64,000 nucleotides of DNA from Mycolicibacterium mucogenicum DSM 44124 (GCF_005670685.2 NZ_CP062008.1:5456001-5520000); one strand, 5' to 3'; shown: positions 1-9,452, counted from the first letter of the stretch. Numbers and translations: made by a program. Notes: generated by a model from the sequence alone, not told the origin.

Positions 1-2
1 CC

Positions 3-2438
3 ATGTCCGAGCGACCGCAGAACCGTCCGCCGACCGCGGTCACCGTCATCAAGTTGACGTGGTGCGTTCTGCTCGCCGCCGTGGTGCTTGCCGCGATGAT
101 GTTCCCGCTCATCGGGGGTGCCGGCCTGATGTCCAACCGGGCATCCGACGTCGTCGCCAACGGTTCGGCCCAGCTGGTCGAAGGTGATGCGCCCGCCGTA
201 TCCACCATGGTCGACGCCAAGGGCAACCCCATCGCGTGGCTGTATTCGCAGCGTCGCTTCGAGGTTCCGAGCGATCAGATCGCCAACACCATGAAGCTGG
301 CCATCGTCTCGATCGAGGACAAACGGTTTGCCGAGCACAACGGGGTTGACTGGAAGGGCACGCTGACGGGCCTGTCGGGCTACATGTCCGGCTCCGCCGA
401 TACGCGTGGTGGATCGACCCTCGAGCAGCAGTACGTGAAGAACTACCAGCTGCTCGTGGTCGCGCAGAGCGACGCCGAACGGCGGGCCGCCATCGAGACC
501 ACCCCGGCACGCAAGCTGCGCGAAATCCGGATGGCGCTGACCCTGGACAAGACGTTCACCAAGTCCGAGATCCTGACGCGCTACCTGAACCTGGTGTCGT
601 TCGGTAACGGCGCGTTCGGCATCCAGGACGCCGCCCAGACGTACTTCGGCATCAACGCCAACCAGCTGAACTGGCAGCAGGCCGCGCTGCTCGCCGGCAT
701 GGTGCAGTCGACCAGCGGACTGGATCCGTACGTCAACCCCGACGGTGCCCTGGCACGTCGAAACCTGGTGCTGGACACCATGATCCAGAACGTCCCCCAG
801 GAAGCCGACGCCCTGCGCGCCGCCAAGGCCGAGCCGCTCGGCATCCTGCCGCAGCCCAACCAGCTGCCCCGCGGCTGCATCGCCGCCGGTGACCGCGCCT
901 TCTTCTGCGACTACGTCCTCGACTATCTGTCGAAGGCCGGCATCAGCAAGGACCAGGTGGCCAAGGGCGGCTACCTGATCCGCACGACGATCGACCCCGA
1001 CATCCAGAACTCGGTCAAGTCGTCGATCGACGGCATCGCATCCCCGTCCATCGACGGCATCGCCAGCGTCATGAGCGTCATCCGCCCCGGCAAGGACAAC
1101 CACCAGGTGGTGGCGATGGCCAGCAACCGGACCTACGGCCTGAACACCGCGGCCGGGGAAACCATGCAGCCACAACCATTTTCGTTGGTCGGTGACGGCG
1201 CCGGCTCCATCTTCAAGCTGTTCACCACGGCCGCCGCCCTGGACATGGGCATGGGCATCAACGCGCAGCTGGACATTCCCGGCCGGTTCGAGGCCAAGGG
1301 CCTGGGCAGTGGTGGTGCCAAGGGCTGCCCCAAGGACAAGTGGTGCGTCGAGAACGACGGCCGCTACCGGGGCAGCATGAACGTCACCGAAGCGCTAGCG
1401 TCGTCGCCGAACACCGGGTTCGCCAAGCTCATCTCGCAGATCGGTGTCCCGCGGACGGTCGACATGGCGGTCAAGCTGGGGCTGCGGTCCTACGCCGCGC
1501 CGGGCACCGCCCGCCCGTACGACCCGAACAGCAACGAGAGCCTGGCCGACTTCATCAAGCGCCAGAACATCGGCTCGTTCACCCTGGGACCGTTCGAGGT
1601 CAACGCCCTCGAGCTGTCCAACGTCGCGGCGACGCTGGCGTCGGGCGGCACCTGGTGCCCGCCCAACCCGGTGGACAAGGTGTTCGACCGGCACGGTAAC
1701 GAGGTCTCGGTGACCACCCAGACCTGCGAGCAGGCGGTCCCCGAGGGTCTGGCCAACACCCTCGCCAATGCGATGAACAAGGACGCCATCAGCGGCACCG
1801 GCGCCGCGGCCGCGCAGTCGGTGGGCTGGACCTTGCCGGTATCGGGCAAGACCGGCACCACCGAGGCCCACCGGTCGTCGGCGTTCCTGGGCTTCACCAG
1901 TGCCTACGCCGCCGCCAACTACATCTACGACGACTCGCCCACACCGTCCGACCTGTGCTCGTTCCCGCTGCGCCAGTGCGGCCGCGGTGATCTCTACGGC
2001 GGCCACGAGCCGGCCCGCACCTGGTTCACGGCGATGAAGCAGTTCACGCCGCCCAACGTGGTGATGCCGCCGACCGACCCGCGCTATGTCGACGGCGGGC
2101 CGGGCTCGAAGGTGCCGAGCGTCGCGGGTATGGACCTCGACCTGGCGCAGAACCGCATCAAGGAAGCCGGCTTCCAGCTGTCCGCGCAGCCGTCGTGGGT
2201 CAACAGCACCGCGCCGTCGGGTCAGGTGGTCGGAACGTCGCCGTCGGGGCAGACCATCCCCGGCTCGATCATCACGATCCAGGTCAGCAATGGCATCGCG
2301 CCGCCGCCTCCGCCGCCACCGCCAGTGGGAATTCCCGGCATCGATGGCCTGCCGCCGGTGCAGATCGGGTCGACGGTCGTGGAGATTCCGGGCCTGCCGC
2401 CCATCACCGTGCCGGTCCTCGGTCCCCCGCCCCCATAG
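3..2438 (+). CDS. ponA2: Class A penicillin-binding protein PonA2 with PASTA domain
   Basis: Bifunctional peptidoglycan glycosyltransferase/transpeptidase anchored in the inner membrane and acting on its outer face. One membrane helix lies near residues 20-40. The glycosyltransferase domain shows SIEDKRF (Glu105) and GGSTLEQQ (137-143). The transpeptidase domain shows SxxK as GSIFK (Ser402), SPN (468-470) and SGKTGT (near 616). A PASTA module follows (about 704-769), then a Pro-rich tail. At 811 residues it matches mycobacterial PonA2, and the next two genes are those that follow ponA2 (Rv3682) in M. tuberculosis. The start lies 3 bp from the window edge, so no promoter or ribosome site is visible and an upstream start cannot be excluded. 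Confidence 0.95.
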   Translation: MSERPQNRPPTAVTVIKLTWCVLLAAVVLAAMMFPLIGGAGLMSNRASDVVANGSAQLVEGDAPAVSTMVDAKGNPIAWLYSQRRFEVPSDQIANTMKLAIVSIEDKRFAEHNGVDWKGTLTGLSGYMSGSADTRGGSTLEQQYVKNYQLLVVAQSDAERRAAIETTPARKLREIRMALTLDKTFTKSEILTRYLNLVSFGNGAFGIQDAAQTYFGINANQLNWQQAALLAGMVQSTSGLDPYVNPDGALARRNLVLDTMIQNVPQEADALRAAKAEPLGILPQPNQLPRGCIAAGDRAFFCDYVLDYLSKAGISKDQVAKGGYLIRTTIDPDIQNSVKSSIDGIASPSIDGIASVMSVIRPGKDNHQVVAMASNRTYGLNTAAGETMQPQPFSLVGDGAGSIFKLFTTAAALDMGMGINAQLDIPGRFEAKGLGSGGAKGCPKDKWCVENDGRYRGSMNVTEALASSPNTGFAKLISQIGVPRTVDMAVKLGLRSYAAPGTARPYDPNSNESLADFIKRQNIGSFTLGPFEVNALELSNVAATLASGGTWCPPNPVDKVFDRHGNEVSVTTQTCEQAVPEGLANTLANAMNKDAISGTGAAAAQSVGWTLPVSGKTGTTEAHRSSAFLGFTSAYAAANYIYDDSPTPSDLCSFPLRQCGRGDLYGGHEPARTWFTAMKQFTPPNVVMPPTDPRYVDGGPGSKVPSVAGMDLDLAQNRIKEAGFQLSAQPSWVNSTAPSGQVVGTSPSGQTIPGSIITIQVSNGIAPPPPPPPPVGIPGIDGLPPVQIGSTVVEIPGLPPITVPVLGPPPP

Positions 2439-2541
2439 GCCCGGCCGAAACCTCAGAACGACCTAAGCCAACCCTGTGGGCTTTCTAACGATGACCAGCG
2501 ACAACGGGCCAACTCCCGCGCTGAGCAAGTAGGCTGCCTGC

Positions 2542-3492
2542 ATGTCTGCCATCGCCCGCAACGCAGCCGTCACCGTCGCCGGAACCCTGGCTGCGGGCCT
2601 CGCCTACGCGTCGCTCATCGAGCGCAACGCGTTCGTGGTCCGCGAGGTCACCATGCCGGTGCTGACGCCCGGCTCGTCGCCGCTGCGGGTGCTGCATCTG
2701 AGCGATCTGCACATGATGCCGGCGCAGCGTCGCAAGCAGGCGTGGCTGCGCGAGCTGGCCCGCTGGGAGCCCGACCTGGTGGTCAACACCGGCGACAACC
2801 TCTCGCACCCGAAGTCGGTGCCGGCCGTGGTGCAGGCGATGGGTGATCTGCTGGCGGTGCCCGGTGTGTTCGTGTTCGGCAGCAACGACTACTTCGCGCC
2901 GAAGCCGAAGAATCCCGCCAACTACCTGTTCAGCAAGCACAAGCGAATCACCGGGCGGCCGCTGCCGTGGCAGGACCTGCGCGCGGCGTTCACCGAGCGC
3001 GGCTGGCTGGACATGACCCACACGCGGCGCGAGATCGAAGTCAACGGGCAGCTCATCTCCGTCGCCGGGGTCGACGATCCGCACCTCAACCGCGACCGCT
3101 ACGACACCATCGCCGGACGGCCCAACCCGGCCGCCAACCTGTCGCTGGGCGTCACCCACGCGCCGTACACCCGCGTGCTGGACCGCTTCGCCGACGACGG
3201 CTACCAGCTGGTGCTGGCCGGGCACACGCACGGCGGGCAGCTGTGCGTGCCGTTCTACGGCGCGCTGGTAACCAACTGCGACATCGACACCTCGCGGGTG
3301 AAGGGCCCGTCCCGCTGGGGCGCCCACACGCAGCTACACGTGTCGGCCGGTCTGGGTACCTCGCCGTACACGCCGGTGCGCTTCTGCTGCCGGCCCGAGG
3401 TGACGCTGCTGACGCTGGTGGCCGCGCCCACCGGCGGTGGGCACACCGGTATCGGCGCCGACATGACGCAGCCGGCCGTCTCGGCACGGTGA
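2542..3492 (+). CDS. Membrane-anchored metallophosphoesterase
   Basis: Calcineurin-like phosphoesterase, 316 residues. The dimetal signature runs in order: LSDLH (DxH), NTGDN, GSND in place of the usual GNHD, and AGHTHGGQ near residue 228. A hydrophobic N-terminal segment (about residues 5-25) suggests a membrane anchor. It is the positional equivalent of Rv3683, between ponA2 and a PLP lyase, and its stop overlaps the start of that lyase, so the two are translationally coupled. Substrate is unknown; family members cleave phosphomono- or diesters, including lipid and nucleotide substrates. Confidence 0.88.
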   Translation: MSAIARNAAVTVAGTLAAGLAYASLIERNAFVVREVTMPVLTPGSSPLRVLHLSDLHMMPAQRRKQAWLRELARWEPDLVVNTGDNLSHPKSVPAVVQAMGDLLAVPGVFVFGSNDYFAPKPKNPANYLFSKHKRITGRPLPWQDLRAAFTERGWLDMTHTRREIEVNGQLISVAGVDDPHLNRDRYDTIAGRPNPAANLSLGVTHAPYTRVLDRFADDGYQLVLAGHTHGGQLCVPFYGALVTNCDIDTSRVKGPSRWGAHTQLHVSAGLGTSPYTPVRFCCRPEVTLLTLVAAPTGGGHTGIGADMTQPAVSAR

Positions 3493-4589
3493 CCTCGCCG
3501 GTGGCGGAGCGCAGCGTCGACCGCGGCTGGGTCGACAACGCGGTGCGCCTCATCGAGGCCGACGCCCGGCGCAGCGCCGACACCCATCTCCTGCGCTATC
3601 CGTTGCCCGCCGCGTGGAGCGCGAGCGTCGACGTCCAGCTGTATCTCAAGGACGAGAGCACGCACATCACCGGCAGCCTCAAACACCGGCTGGCCCGGTC
3701 GCTGTTCCTGTACGGGTTGTGCAACGGCTGGATCGGTCCGCACACGACGGTCATCGAGGCGTCCTCCGGGTCCACCGCGGTGTCCGAGGCGTATTTCGCG
3801 GCGCTGCTGGGGCTGGAGTTCATCGCGGTGATGCCGTCGTCGACGAGCGCGGCCAAGATAGAGCTCATCGAAAATCAGGGTGGCCGTTGCCATTTCGTGG
3901 ACCAGTCGTCACAGGTGTACGACGAGGCGGAGCGTCTGGCCCGCGAGACGGGCGGCCACTACCTGGATCAGTTCACCAACGCCGAGCGCGCCACCGACTG
4001 GCGGGGCAACAACAACATCGCGGAGTCGATCTTCTCGCAGCTGCGCGACGAGGCCCATCCGATTCCGGAGTGGATCGTGGTCGGTGCGGGCACCGGCGGG
4101 ACCAGCGCCACGATCGGGCGGTTCCTGCGCTACCGGCGCCATGCCACCCGGCTCTGTGTGGTGGACCCGGAGAATTCGGCGTTCTATCCGTCGTGGGCCG
4201 CGGGCGACCGGGAGGTGTTCACCGGGGCGTCGTCGCGCATCGAGGGCATCGGCCGGCCGCGGGTGGAGCCGTCGTTCCTGCCCGGCGTCGTGGACGCCAT
4301 GGTGTGCGTGCCGGACGCGGCCTCAGTGGCCGCAGCGCGGCACGTGAGCAAGGTGCTGGGCCGACGAGTGGGTCCGTCCACGGGGACGAACATCTGGGGT
4401 GCGTTCGGGCTCCTGGCCGAGATGGTGGCGCAGGGCCGCAGTGGGTCGGTGGTGACGCTTCTGGCCGACAGCGGTGACCGTTACGCCGACACTTACTTCG
4501 ACGACGCGTGGGTCAGCAGCCGCGGGCTGGACTCCACAGACGCCGGAGCGGCGCTGGCGGAATTCGAGCGCTCCGGCCGCTGGGAGTGA
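3489..4589 (+). CDS. PLP-dependent cysteine synthase-like lyase
   Basis: Fold-type II PLP enzyme, 366 residues, of the cysteine synthase / cystathionine beta-synthase superfamily. The expected PLP Lys lies in SLKHRLARS, the substrate loop in EASSGSTAV, and the phosphate loop in GAGTGGT. The start is GTG at 3489, whose last two bases form the upstream stop (GTGA), giving a length close to its M. tuberculosis counterpart Rv3684. The open frame extends far upstream, but only inside the phosphoesterase gene. It may make cysteine or act on another O-activated serine; sequence alone does not settle this. Confidence 0.85.
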   Translation: MTSPVAERSVDRGWVDNAVRLIEADARRSADTHLLRYPLPAAWSASVDVQLYLKDESTHITGSLKHRLARSLFLYGLCNGWIGPHTTVIEASSGSTAVSEAYFAALLGLEFIAVMPSSTSAAKIELIENQGGRCHFVDQSSQVYDEAERLARETGGHYLDQFTNAERATDWRGNNNIAESIFSQLRDEAHPIPEWIVVGAGTGGTSATIGRFLRYRRHATRLCVVDPENSAFYPSWAAGDREVFTGASSRIEGIGRPRVEPSFLPGVVDAMVCVPDAASVAAARHVSKVLGRRVGPSTGTNIWGAFGLLAEMVAQGRSGSVVTLLADSGDRYADTYFDDAWVSSRGLDSTDAGAALAEFERSGRWE

Positions 4590-4693
4590 TCCTGACGGCC
4601 CAGCCAGGCCGCCCGGTAGTCAGAAGTCGCGAACAGCCACAGCGCCGCCAGACCGAAGAATCCGCAGTAGAGCAAGGCTCCCAATCCGGTCAT
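4493..4693 (-). CDS. Possible small single-pass membrane protein
   Basis: A 66-residue frame on the minus strand starts at ATG 4693 after a GAGGAAC ribosome site spaced about 7 nt. It begins with a plausible membrane helix ([19 protein letters not shown]) and then a polar, Ser-rich tail. Its last 97 bp run antisense under the 3' end of the PLP lyase. The good ribosome site and helix support it; the antisense overlap and the lack of a recognised family argue for caution. No function can be assigned. Confidence 0.35.
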   Translation of the reverse strand: MTGLGALLYCGFFGLAALWLFATSDYRAAWLGRQDHSQRPERSNSASAAPASVESSPRLLTHASSK

Positions 4694-4885
4694 GTTCGTT
4701 CCTCGCTTTCTGGCGTTCGGTTGCCGTTCATCAGAGTTACCCGTTTTAACGCACGTTGCGCAAAAATCCATCCCGTGAATGGACGTGATCTTCGCCGCTA
4801 ACCCCGCCCACCAGCGGCTATCTCTCCCGGCTAGGGCCGTTTGGCTTCTGAGGGCACCCGTGCGATAGGCTGTCGAAGCTTCACG

Positions 4886-4959
<74 letters not shown>

Positions 4960-4968
4960 CAAGTGAGC

Positions 4969-5008
4969 AAGGCCCTGACCAGGGAAATCTGGTCGGGGCC
5001 TTCTTCGT
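4969..5008 (+). terminator. Terminator hairpin after tRNA-Pro
   Basis: Arms 4969-4982 (AAGGCCCTGACCAG) and 4989-5002 (CTGGTCGGGGCCTT) pair over 14 positions with one G-U, around the loop GGAAAT. A T-rich stretch follows. This fits a rho-independent terminator for the tRNA transcript. Confidence 0.75.
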
Positions 5009-5159
5009 TTGCGGAGTTTCGCCGTTCGTCCGCAGCAGTTTTCGCCAGAGCCTCCACGGCGGCGTCGAAAGTGCCCGCGATGGCCTTGCGATCGTCTGGG
5101 CAGCGGTCGGGCCAGGTTCCCAACGTCACCGCCGCGCTGTTGTGGCCCAGATCGATGGA
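5003..5159 (-). pseudogene. C-terminal remnant of a tyrosine recombinase (phage integrase)
   Basis: Minus-strand translation from 5159 gives [13 protein letters not shown], then PDRCPDDR and an alpha-helical tail. This resembles the end of phage-type tyrosine recombinases (LGHSSxxxTxxxYxHLxPDD), with Trp where the catalytic Tyr usually stands. There is no start. The frame is closed upstream by the TAG (5160-5162) that ends the CDGP-type protein in the same frame. Catalytic Arg and upstream His boxes are missing. Its position beside the tRNA-Pro 3' end, reading toward it, is typical for an integrase next to its attachment site, so I read it as the scar of a decayed or deleted element. Confidence 0.55.
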
Positions 5160-5510
5160 CTAGCCCGGCAGATGCCCCGGCTCATCTGGCAGCACCGTTT
5201 CTGGTCGGACTTCGTACATTTCCCGGTCCGAGAAGACTGCCTCCACCCACCCGCCTGGATAGAACGTGCAATTGCTGTAATACGCGCTGCCGGAACAAGA
5301 GCTGCTGGGGTACTCGTAATGCCGGGGGACCCCGATAACTCTCGCCCGCATCCATGACCCGTCAGCACGGATTGGGTCATCGCAGATAGTTCGGACTTGG
5401 GAACCGAGGAATCCCCATGGCTGCTGTACGCAGTTAGGTGGGAGGGCATGCGACGCCGGGGCGGCTGTGATCGCGGCTCCTAATACGCCGGTAATGATGA
5501 GGAGTCTCAT
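5160..5510 (-). CDS. Secreted CDGP-type small protein
   Basis: 116 residues with a signal peptide ([20 protein letters not shown]) and a mature part containing [20 protein letters not shown], Cys residues for likely disulfides, and a [10 protein letters not shown] / VLPDEPGHL ending. This pattern belongs to small exported mycobacterial proteins carrying a CDGP (here CDDP) motif; function unknown. The TAG stop is followed in the same frame by an integrase remnant, so the gene sits exactly at the edge of an integration scar and may have arrived with the element. Confidence 0.75.
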   Translation of the reverse strand: MRLLIITGVLGAAITAAPASHALPPNCVQQPWGFLGSQVRTICDDPIRADGSWMRARVIGVPRHYEYPSSSCSGSAYYSNCTFYPGGWVEAVFSDREMYEVRPETVLPDEPGHLPG

Positions 5511-5675
5511 GGCACCCCCTGGTGGCCCACCTAGCTCGCTACCCGATCACGCTAAGCCGCCATTAATGACGCTGTAGTCAAATTGGCGAAGTTGCCGGCG
5601 CGAACCGATGCATTCCGACCGATCCTCGGCAAGAAATACGTGACTGCAATCAGGCCCCGATGCCCCGGTGGTCAC

Positions 5676-5719
5676 TGAACCCAGGGACCTCTGCCGCCCG
5701 AAATAGGTACCTGGGTTCA
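5676..5719. repeat. 15-bp imperfect inverted repeat
   Basis: TGAACCCAGGGACCT (5676-5690) and AGGTACCTGGGTTCA (5705-5719) pair at 14 of 15 positions around a 14-nt loop. There is no T-tract. It lies upstream of both flanking genes, about 165 bp from the CDGP-type gene start. It could be a regulatory site, or part of the element that left the integrase scar. Confidence 0.45.
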
Positions 5720-5850
5720 ATCAGCGGAGCCGCCCGCGCCTGACGGTTGACGCTACGCACTCCTCCGGCCCAGCCCGACCGCGTGACCCGTGCGCAGCTC
5801 GTCATCGCCGGCCTCCCCTGGCGACGTGATCACTCTCACGAGCCTCATAT

Positions 5851-5868
5851 TGGGACATCACTGTCCCA
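5851..5868. promoter_or_regulatory. Palindromic operator candidate for the TetR/MFS pair
   Basis: TGGGACA-TCAC-TGTCCCA is a perfect 7-bp inverted repeat with a 4-nt spacer, 30 bp upstream of the TetR start. Size and placement fit an autoregulatory TetR-family site. Confidence 0.6.
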
Positions 5869-5897
5869 TTTTCGGCCAATCGTGCTACTTTTGACAC

Positions 5898-6473
5898 ATG
5901 GCTGAATTGAAATCGTTCGACACTGGCGTGCGGTCGCGCACCCGGAAAGCGATTCTCGATGCCGCCACCGCCGTCCTGGCGACCAATCCCGCGGCGTCGC
6001 TGAGCGACATCGCCACCGCCGCGAACGTCGGCCGCAGCACGCTGCACCGATACTTCCCCGAGCGCACCGAGCTGATCCGCGCCGTCGCGCTGTACGTGCA
6101 CGAGATGTGCAACGCCGCCATCGACAAGGCCGAACCGGCCTGTGGTCCCCCACTCGCGGCGCTGCGCCGGGTGGTCGAATCCCAGCTGGACCTCGGACCC
6201 ATCGTGCCCTTCGTCTACAACGAGCCGACCATCGTGGCCGATCCGGAACTGTCCGCGATCCTCGATACCGGCGACGAGGCGATAGCCGAAGTGCTGGCGC
6301 GGGTTTCGGCACGACCGCAGACGAGCCCACCGGAGTGGCCGCGCCTGGTTTTCTGGGCCCTGCTCGACGCCGGATATGAGGCACTGCGCCGGAACATCGC
6401 GCCGCGGGTCGAGATCGTCGACGCCATCATGGCCAGCCTGACAGCCGGCACCATCACCCCGGATCAATCCTGA
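5898..6473 (+). CDS. TetR-family transcriptional regulator
   Basis: 191 residues. The N-terminal helix-turn-helix is clear: RKAILDAATAVLATNP, then SLSDIATAANVGRSTLHRYF, followed by a ligand domain with no recognisable specificity. It precedes a 14-TM MFS exporter by 43 bp, on the same strand, with a perfect palindrome just upstream, so it probably represses both genes and is relieved by a substrate of the pump. Confidence 0.9.
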   Translation: MAELKSFDTGVRSRTRKAILDAATAVLATNPAASLSDIATAANVGRSTLHRYFPERTELIRAVALYVHEMCNAAIDKAEPACGPPLAALRRVVESQLDLGPIVPFVYNEPTIVADPELSAILDTGDEAIAEVLARVSARPQTSPPEWPRLVFWALLDAGYEALRRNIAPRVEIVDAIMASLTAGTITPDQS

Positions 6474-6516
6474 TCCCCACGAATCTGCTTTCATCTCAAC
6501 AAGTTAGGTAGTTCCC

Positions 6517-8037
6517 ATGTCCACCAGTCTCGTCACCAACGAGGTGACGAACCGGACCCCACAACGCCATTGGTGGGCGCTGGCAGTGCTGATGCTGCCC
6601 GTGCTGCTCGTCTCGATCGACAACACGGTGCTGGCCTTCGCGCTGCCCCGCATCGCCGAAGACTTCCGCCCGTCGGCCGCCACCCAGTTGTGGCTCGTCG
6701 ACATCTATTCACTCGTGCTGGCAACGCTTTTGGTGACCATGGGCAGCCTCGGCGACCGGTTCGGCCGGCGCCGGCTGTTGCTCATCGGCGCCGTCGGGTT
6801 CGCCGTCATCTCGGCTGCCGCGGCGTTCGCACCCAGCGCCGGCTTCCTGGTGGCCGCGCGTGCCGCACTCGCCGTGTTCGGCGCCATGCTGATGCCGTCG
6901 ACGCTGTCACTGATCCGCAACATCTTCACCGAGGCCACGTCGCGCCGGCTCGCCATCGCCATCTGGGCGTCGTGCTTCGCGGCCGGCTCGGCCCTGGGCC
7001 CGATCGTCGGTGGCCTGCTGCTGCAGCACTTCCACTGGGGCGCGGTCTTCATGATCGCCGTGCCGATCCTGCTGCCGCTGCTGGTACTGGCGCCCAAGCT
7101 GGTGCCGGAATCGCGGGACCCGAACCCGGGCCCGATCGACGCGCTGAGCGTGCTGCTGTCACTGGTGGCCATGCTGCCGATCGTGTGGGCGATCAAGACC
7201 TCCGCACATGACGGCGTCTCGGCGGTGACGCTGGCGGCCGTCGCCCTGGGCGTCGCTGCGGGCGTCTGGTTCGTGCGTCGGCAGAACAGCAGTGCCACAC
7301 CGATTCTCGACATGCGGCTGTTCCGAAACGGCCCGTTCACGGCGTCGATCCTGGCCAACTTCCTGTCGATGGTGGGCCTCATCGGGTTCCTGTTCTTCGT
7401 CTCGCAGCACCTACAGCTGGTACTCGGACTGGCTCCGCTGACCGCCGCGCTGGTCATGTTGCCGGGAGCGGCGGCCTCGACCATCGCGGGCATCGCTGTC
7501 GTGCGGCTGACCAAACGGTTCGCGCCGCAGACGCTGATGGTCACCGGTCTGCTCCTGGTGGCCGCCGGCTTCCTGCTCATCGTGCTGTTCCGTCACGACC
7601 TGACGATGGTCGGCGTCATCGCGTCGTTCACCGTGCTGGAGCTGGGTGTCGGTGTGTCGCAGACGATCTCGAACGACACCATCGTGGCGTCGGTGCCGCC
7701 GGAGAAGGCCGGCGCGGCGTCTGCGGTGTCGGAGACCGCCTATGAGCTGGGCGCGGTGATCGGCACCGCCGGGCTGGGCACCATGTTCACCGCGTTCTAC
7801 CGCGCGAACGTCGAACTGCCCGGCGCCCTGTCACCCGCGCAGTCGGCCGACGCCGGCGAGAGCATCGGCGGCGCGATCTCGGTGGCCCGGACCCTGCCGG
7901 CCGAGCTCGGCAACCACCTGATGGAGTCGGCACGCGTCGCCTTCGATTCGGGGATCGGCGCCACTGCGGCAACCGCCGCGACGCTGGTTCTGATCGCCGC
8001 GGCGATCGTGGGTGCCGCCTTCCGCACCCGGCAGTAG
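6517..8037 (+). CDS. DHA2-family MFS multidrug exporter
   Basis: 506 residues with about 14 hydrophobic segments. Motif A between TM2 and TM3 reads MGSLGDRFGRRRLL. The TM1 segment SIDNTVLAFALPRIAEDF carries the acidic residue of DHA2 drug/H+ antiporters, and a WxxxxY element (WLVDIYSLVLA) follows. QacA, LfrA and EmrB belong to this family. The upstream TetR and shared palindrome suggest drug-inducible control. The real substrate cannot be predicted. Confidence 0.9.
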   Translation: MSTSLVTNEVTNRTPQRHWWALAVLMLPVLLVSIDNTVLAFALPRIAEDFRPSAATQLWLVDIYSLVLATLLVTMGSLGDRFGRRRLLLIGAVGFAVISAAAAFAPSAGFLVAARAALAVFGAMLMPSTLSLIRNIFTEATSRRLAIAIWASCFAAGSALGPIVGGLLLQHFHWGAVFMIAVPILLPLLVLAPKLVPESRDPNPGPIDALSVLLSLVAMLPIVWAIKTSAHDGVSAVTLAAVALGVAAGVWFVRRQNSSATPILDMRLFRNGPFTASILANFLSMVGLIGFLFFVSQHLQLVLGLAPLTAALVMLPGAAASTIAGIAVVRLTKRFAPQTLMVTGLLLVAAGFLLIVLFRHDLTMVGVIASFTVLELGVGVSQTISNDTIVASVPPEKAGAASAVSETAYELGAVIGTAGLGTMFTAFYRANVELPGALSPAQSADAGESIGGAISVARTLPAELGNHLMESARVAFDSGIGATAATAATLVLIAAAIVGAAFRTRQ

Positions 8038-8048
8038 TCCCTGAATGC

Positions 8049-8086
8049 ACTGTGGCCCCATCGCCTTTCGGCGGTGGGGCCACAGT
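8049..8086. terminator. Bidirectional terminator between convergent genes
   Basis: ACTGTGGCCCCATCGC (8049-8064) pairs with GCGGTGGGGCCACAGT (8071-8086), 16 bp with one G-U, around CTTTCG. It lies in the 59-bp gap between the MFS gene and the converging porin gene and can serve both. Confidence 0.75.
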
Positions 8087-8096
8087 CGCGTAGGAG

Positions 8097-9452
8097 TTAC
8101 TTGCTGCCGGATTCGCCCTTGGCCGCCTTGGGCGCCTTCGGAGCCTTGGTGGCACCCTTGATGGCGCCTGCGATCGACTTCGCGACCTTGGACACGGGGT
8201 TCTGCGCCTTCTTGGTCTTGGGCGCGGTGTCCTTGGGCGTGGTCACGGTGTCGGCATCCTTGGTCGCGCCCTTGGTGTCCGTCGCCTTGGTGTCGGCGGC
8301 CTTGGTCGCGCCCGTGGCGTCGGCGCCCTTGGCATCGGCATCCTTGGTGTCCGCGGCCTTGGTGTCAGCGGCCTTGGTGTCAGCAGCCTTGGTGTCAGCA
8401 GCCTTGGTGTCAGCAGCCTTGGTGTCGGCGTCCTTGCTGGACGTGTCCTTCGCCGCGTCGGTCGACGGGGCCGCCTCGGTCGAGGTCGCCGCGGTTGCCG
8501 TCGCTGCCTTCTTCGTCGTCGCCGTGTCGGTCGAACCGGCGGCGGAGGGCTCCGTGGCCGTCTTCGCGGTCTCGGCTGCCGGCGCCGCCGCCAGAGCGGC
8601 AGTTGTCGTTGCGGCAACGGGGACGGTGACGCCGCCCGGTGCGTTCGGGTTCACGTTCAGCGCCGTGATGATCCGGTTGACGATGTACGGAACGGTGCCG
8701 GTCTCAAAGTCCGTGACATTCTTCTGAATGTTCTGCACCAGGCTCACCACGTTGTTGAGCACGCCGTTGTAGATGGTGCCCGGGTTCAGAGTGAGCACCG
8801 ACTGCAGGATTCCCGTCACGCTCTTGACCACCTGCTGCACCACCGGCGTGGTTCCGAGGCACGAGCCGCAGCCGATTCCGACGGTCGAGATCGCCAGGCC
8901 GGCGACCAGAGCGGTCACCGAATCCAGCACCGCGGGCACCATGGCCTCCGCCACGGCCAACGGTTGCTGCAGGATGTTCTGCACCGGCCCGTTGATGCCG
9001 GTGATCAACTGCAGCCCGCCCGGGAGCAGACCACCCACCAGCGAGTCGATGGCGCCGTTGACGTTGAGCGTGCCGAGGTTCCCCAACACGTTGACGAGGG
9101 TGCCCGGCAACGCGCCACCGAGGGTGAACGTCGCGCCGGTGATGTTGCCGATCAACTGCATGCCCTGCTGCACGCCGTAGTTGGCGTCGAGCACCACCTG
9201 GCGCACCAGCGGGTTCACGCTGGTCTCCACCATGTAGCTGGTTTGCCCGACGGTCTCGGCCAGCGCGTTGTAGATGTTGCCAAGCGCCACGATCGGGTTG
9301 ACCAATGCCGTCAGCTGCACATCGGAAACCTGCACATGCGGAACGGCCGGCAGATGCGTTGGAGTCTGCGGCACCACCGGCGCCACAGCAATCACGCTCG
9401 CTCCTGCGAGGGCAATGCCCGCAGTGACATACGGCTTCATTGTGAGCTGCAT
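8097..9452 (-). CDS. GjpA-like outer-membrane porin family protein with KAADT-repeat tail
   Basis: 451 residues. The start follows a GGGAGGA ribosome site spaced 7 nt. The N-terminus (KPYVTAGIALAGASVIAVAP) looks like the signal sequence of proteins annotated as outer membrane porin GjpA in mycobacteria and Gordonia. The central part (about 50-270) is rich in Val, Leu, Asn and Gly with amphipathic segments. From about residue 280 the chain becomes Ala/Thr/Lys/Asp-rich, with tandem KAADT units, and ends very basic (KAPKAPKAAKGESGSK). The basic tail could bind cell-wall polymers; that is inference. Porin activity is inferred only from family resemblance. Confidence 0.65.
   Translation of the reverse strand: MQLTMKPYVTAGIALAGASVIAVAPVVPQTPTHLPAVPHVQVSDVQLTALVNPIVALGNIYNALAETVGQTSYMVETSVNPLVRQVVLDANYGVQQGMQLIGNITGATFTLGGALPGTLVNVLGNLGTLNVNGAIDSLVGGLLPGGLQLITGINGPVQNILQQPLAVAEAMVPAVLDSVTALVAGLAISTVGIGCGSCLGTTPVVQQVVKSVTGILQSVLTLNPGTIYNGVLNNVVSLVQNIQKNVTDFETGTVPYIVNRIITALNVNPNAPGGVTVPVAATTTAALAAAPAAETAKTATEPSAAGSTDTATTKKAATATAATSTEAAPSTDAAKDTSSKDADTKAADTKAADTKAADTKAADTKAADTKDADAKGADATGATKAADTKATDTKGATKDADTVTTPKDTAPKTKKAQNPVSKVAKSIAGAIKGATKAPKAPKAAKGESGSK
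8343..8432 (-). repeat. 15-bp coding tandem repeat (KAADT units)
   Basis: About six consecutive copies of a 15-bp unit (plus-strand form CTTGGTGTCAGCAGC), three identical and the rest differing at one to three bases. Each copy keeps the frame and encodes AADTK in the porin-like protein's tail. The near identity of the central copies points to recent slippage. Confidence 0.85.

Larger units (their letters stand above)
5511..5897. other. Intergenic region with TetR promoter
   Basis: 387 bp between divergent genes. It holds the long inverted repeat at 5676-5719, the TetR operator candidate at 5851-5868 and the promoter of the TetR gene. I see no convincing small gene; short frames here lack a ribosome site and coding character. 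Confidence 0.6.

Noticed and set aside
2967..3488. Upstream extension of the PLP lyase frame
   Set aside because: It lies wholly inside the phosphoesterase gene and is Arg/His-rich non-family sequence; the GTGA start gives the right length.
5003..5159. Intact integrase gene at tRNA-Pro
   Set aside because: Only the C-terminal tail is present; the frame is closed by a stop directly upstream and the catalytic Arg/His boxes are missing.
8343..8432. Short regular repeats that might suggest a CRISPR array
   Set aside because: The units are 15 bp with no spacers and keep the reading frame of the porin-like protein; no cas genes occur.
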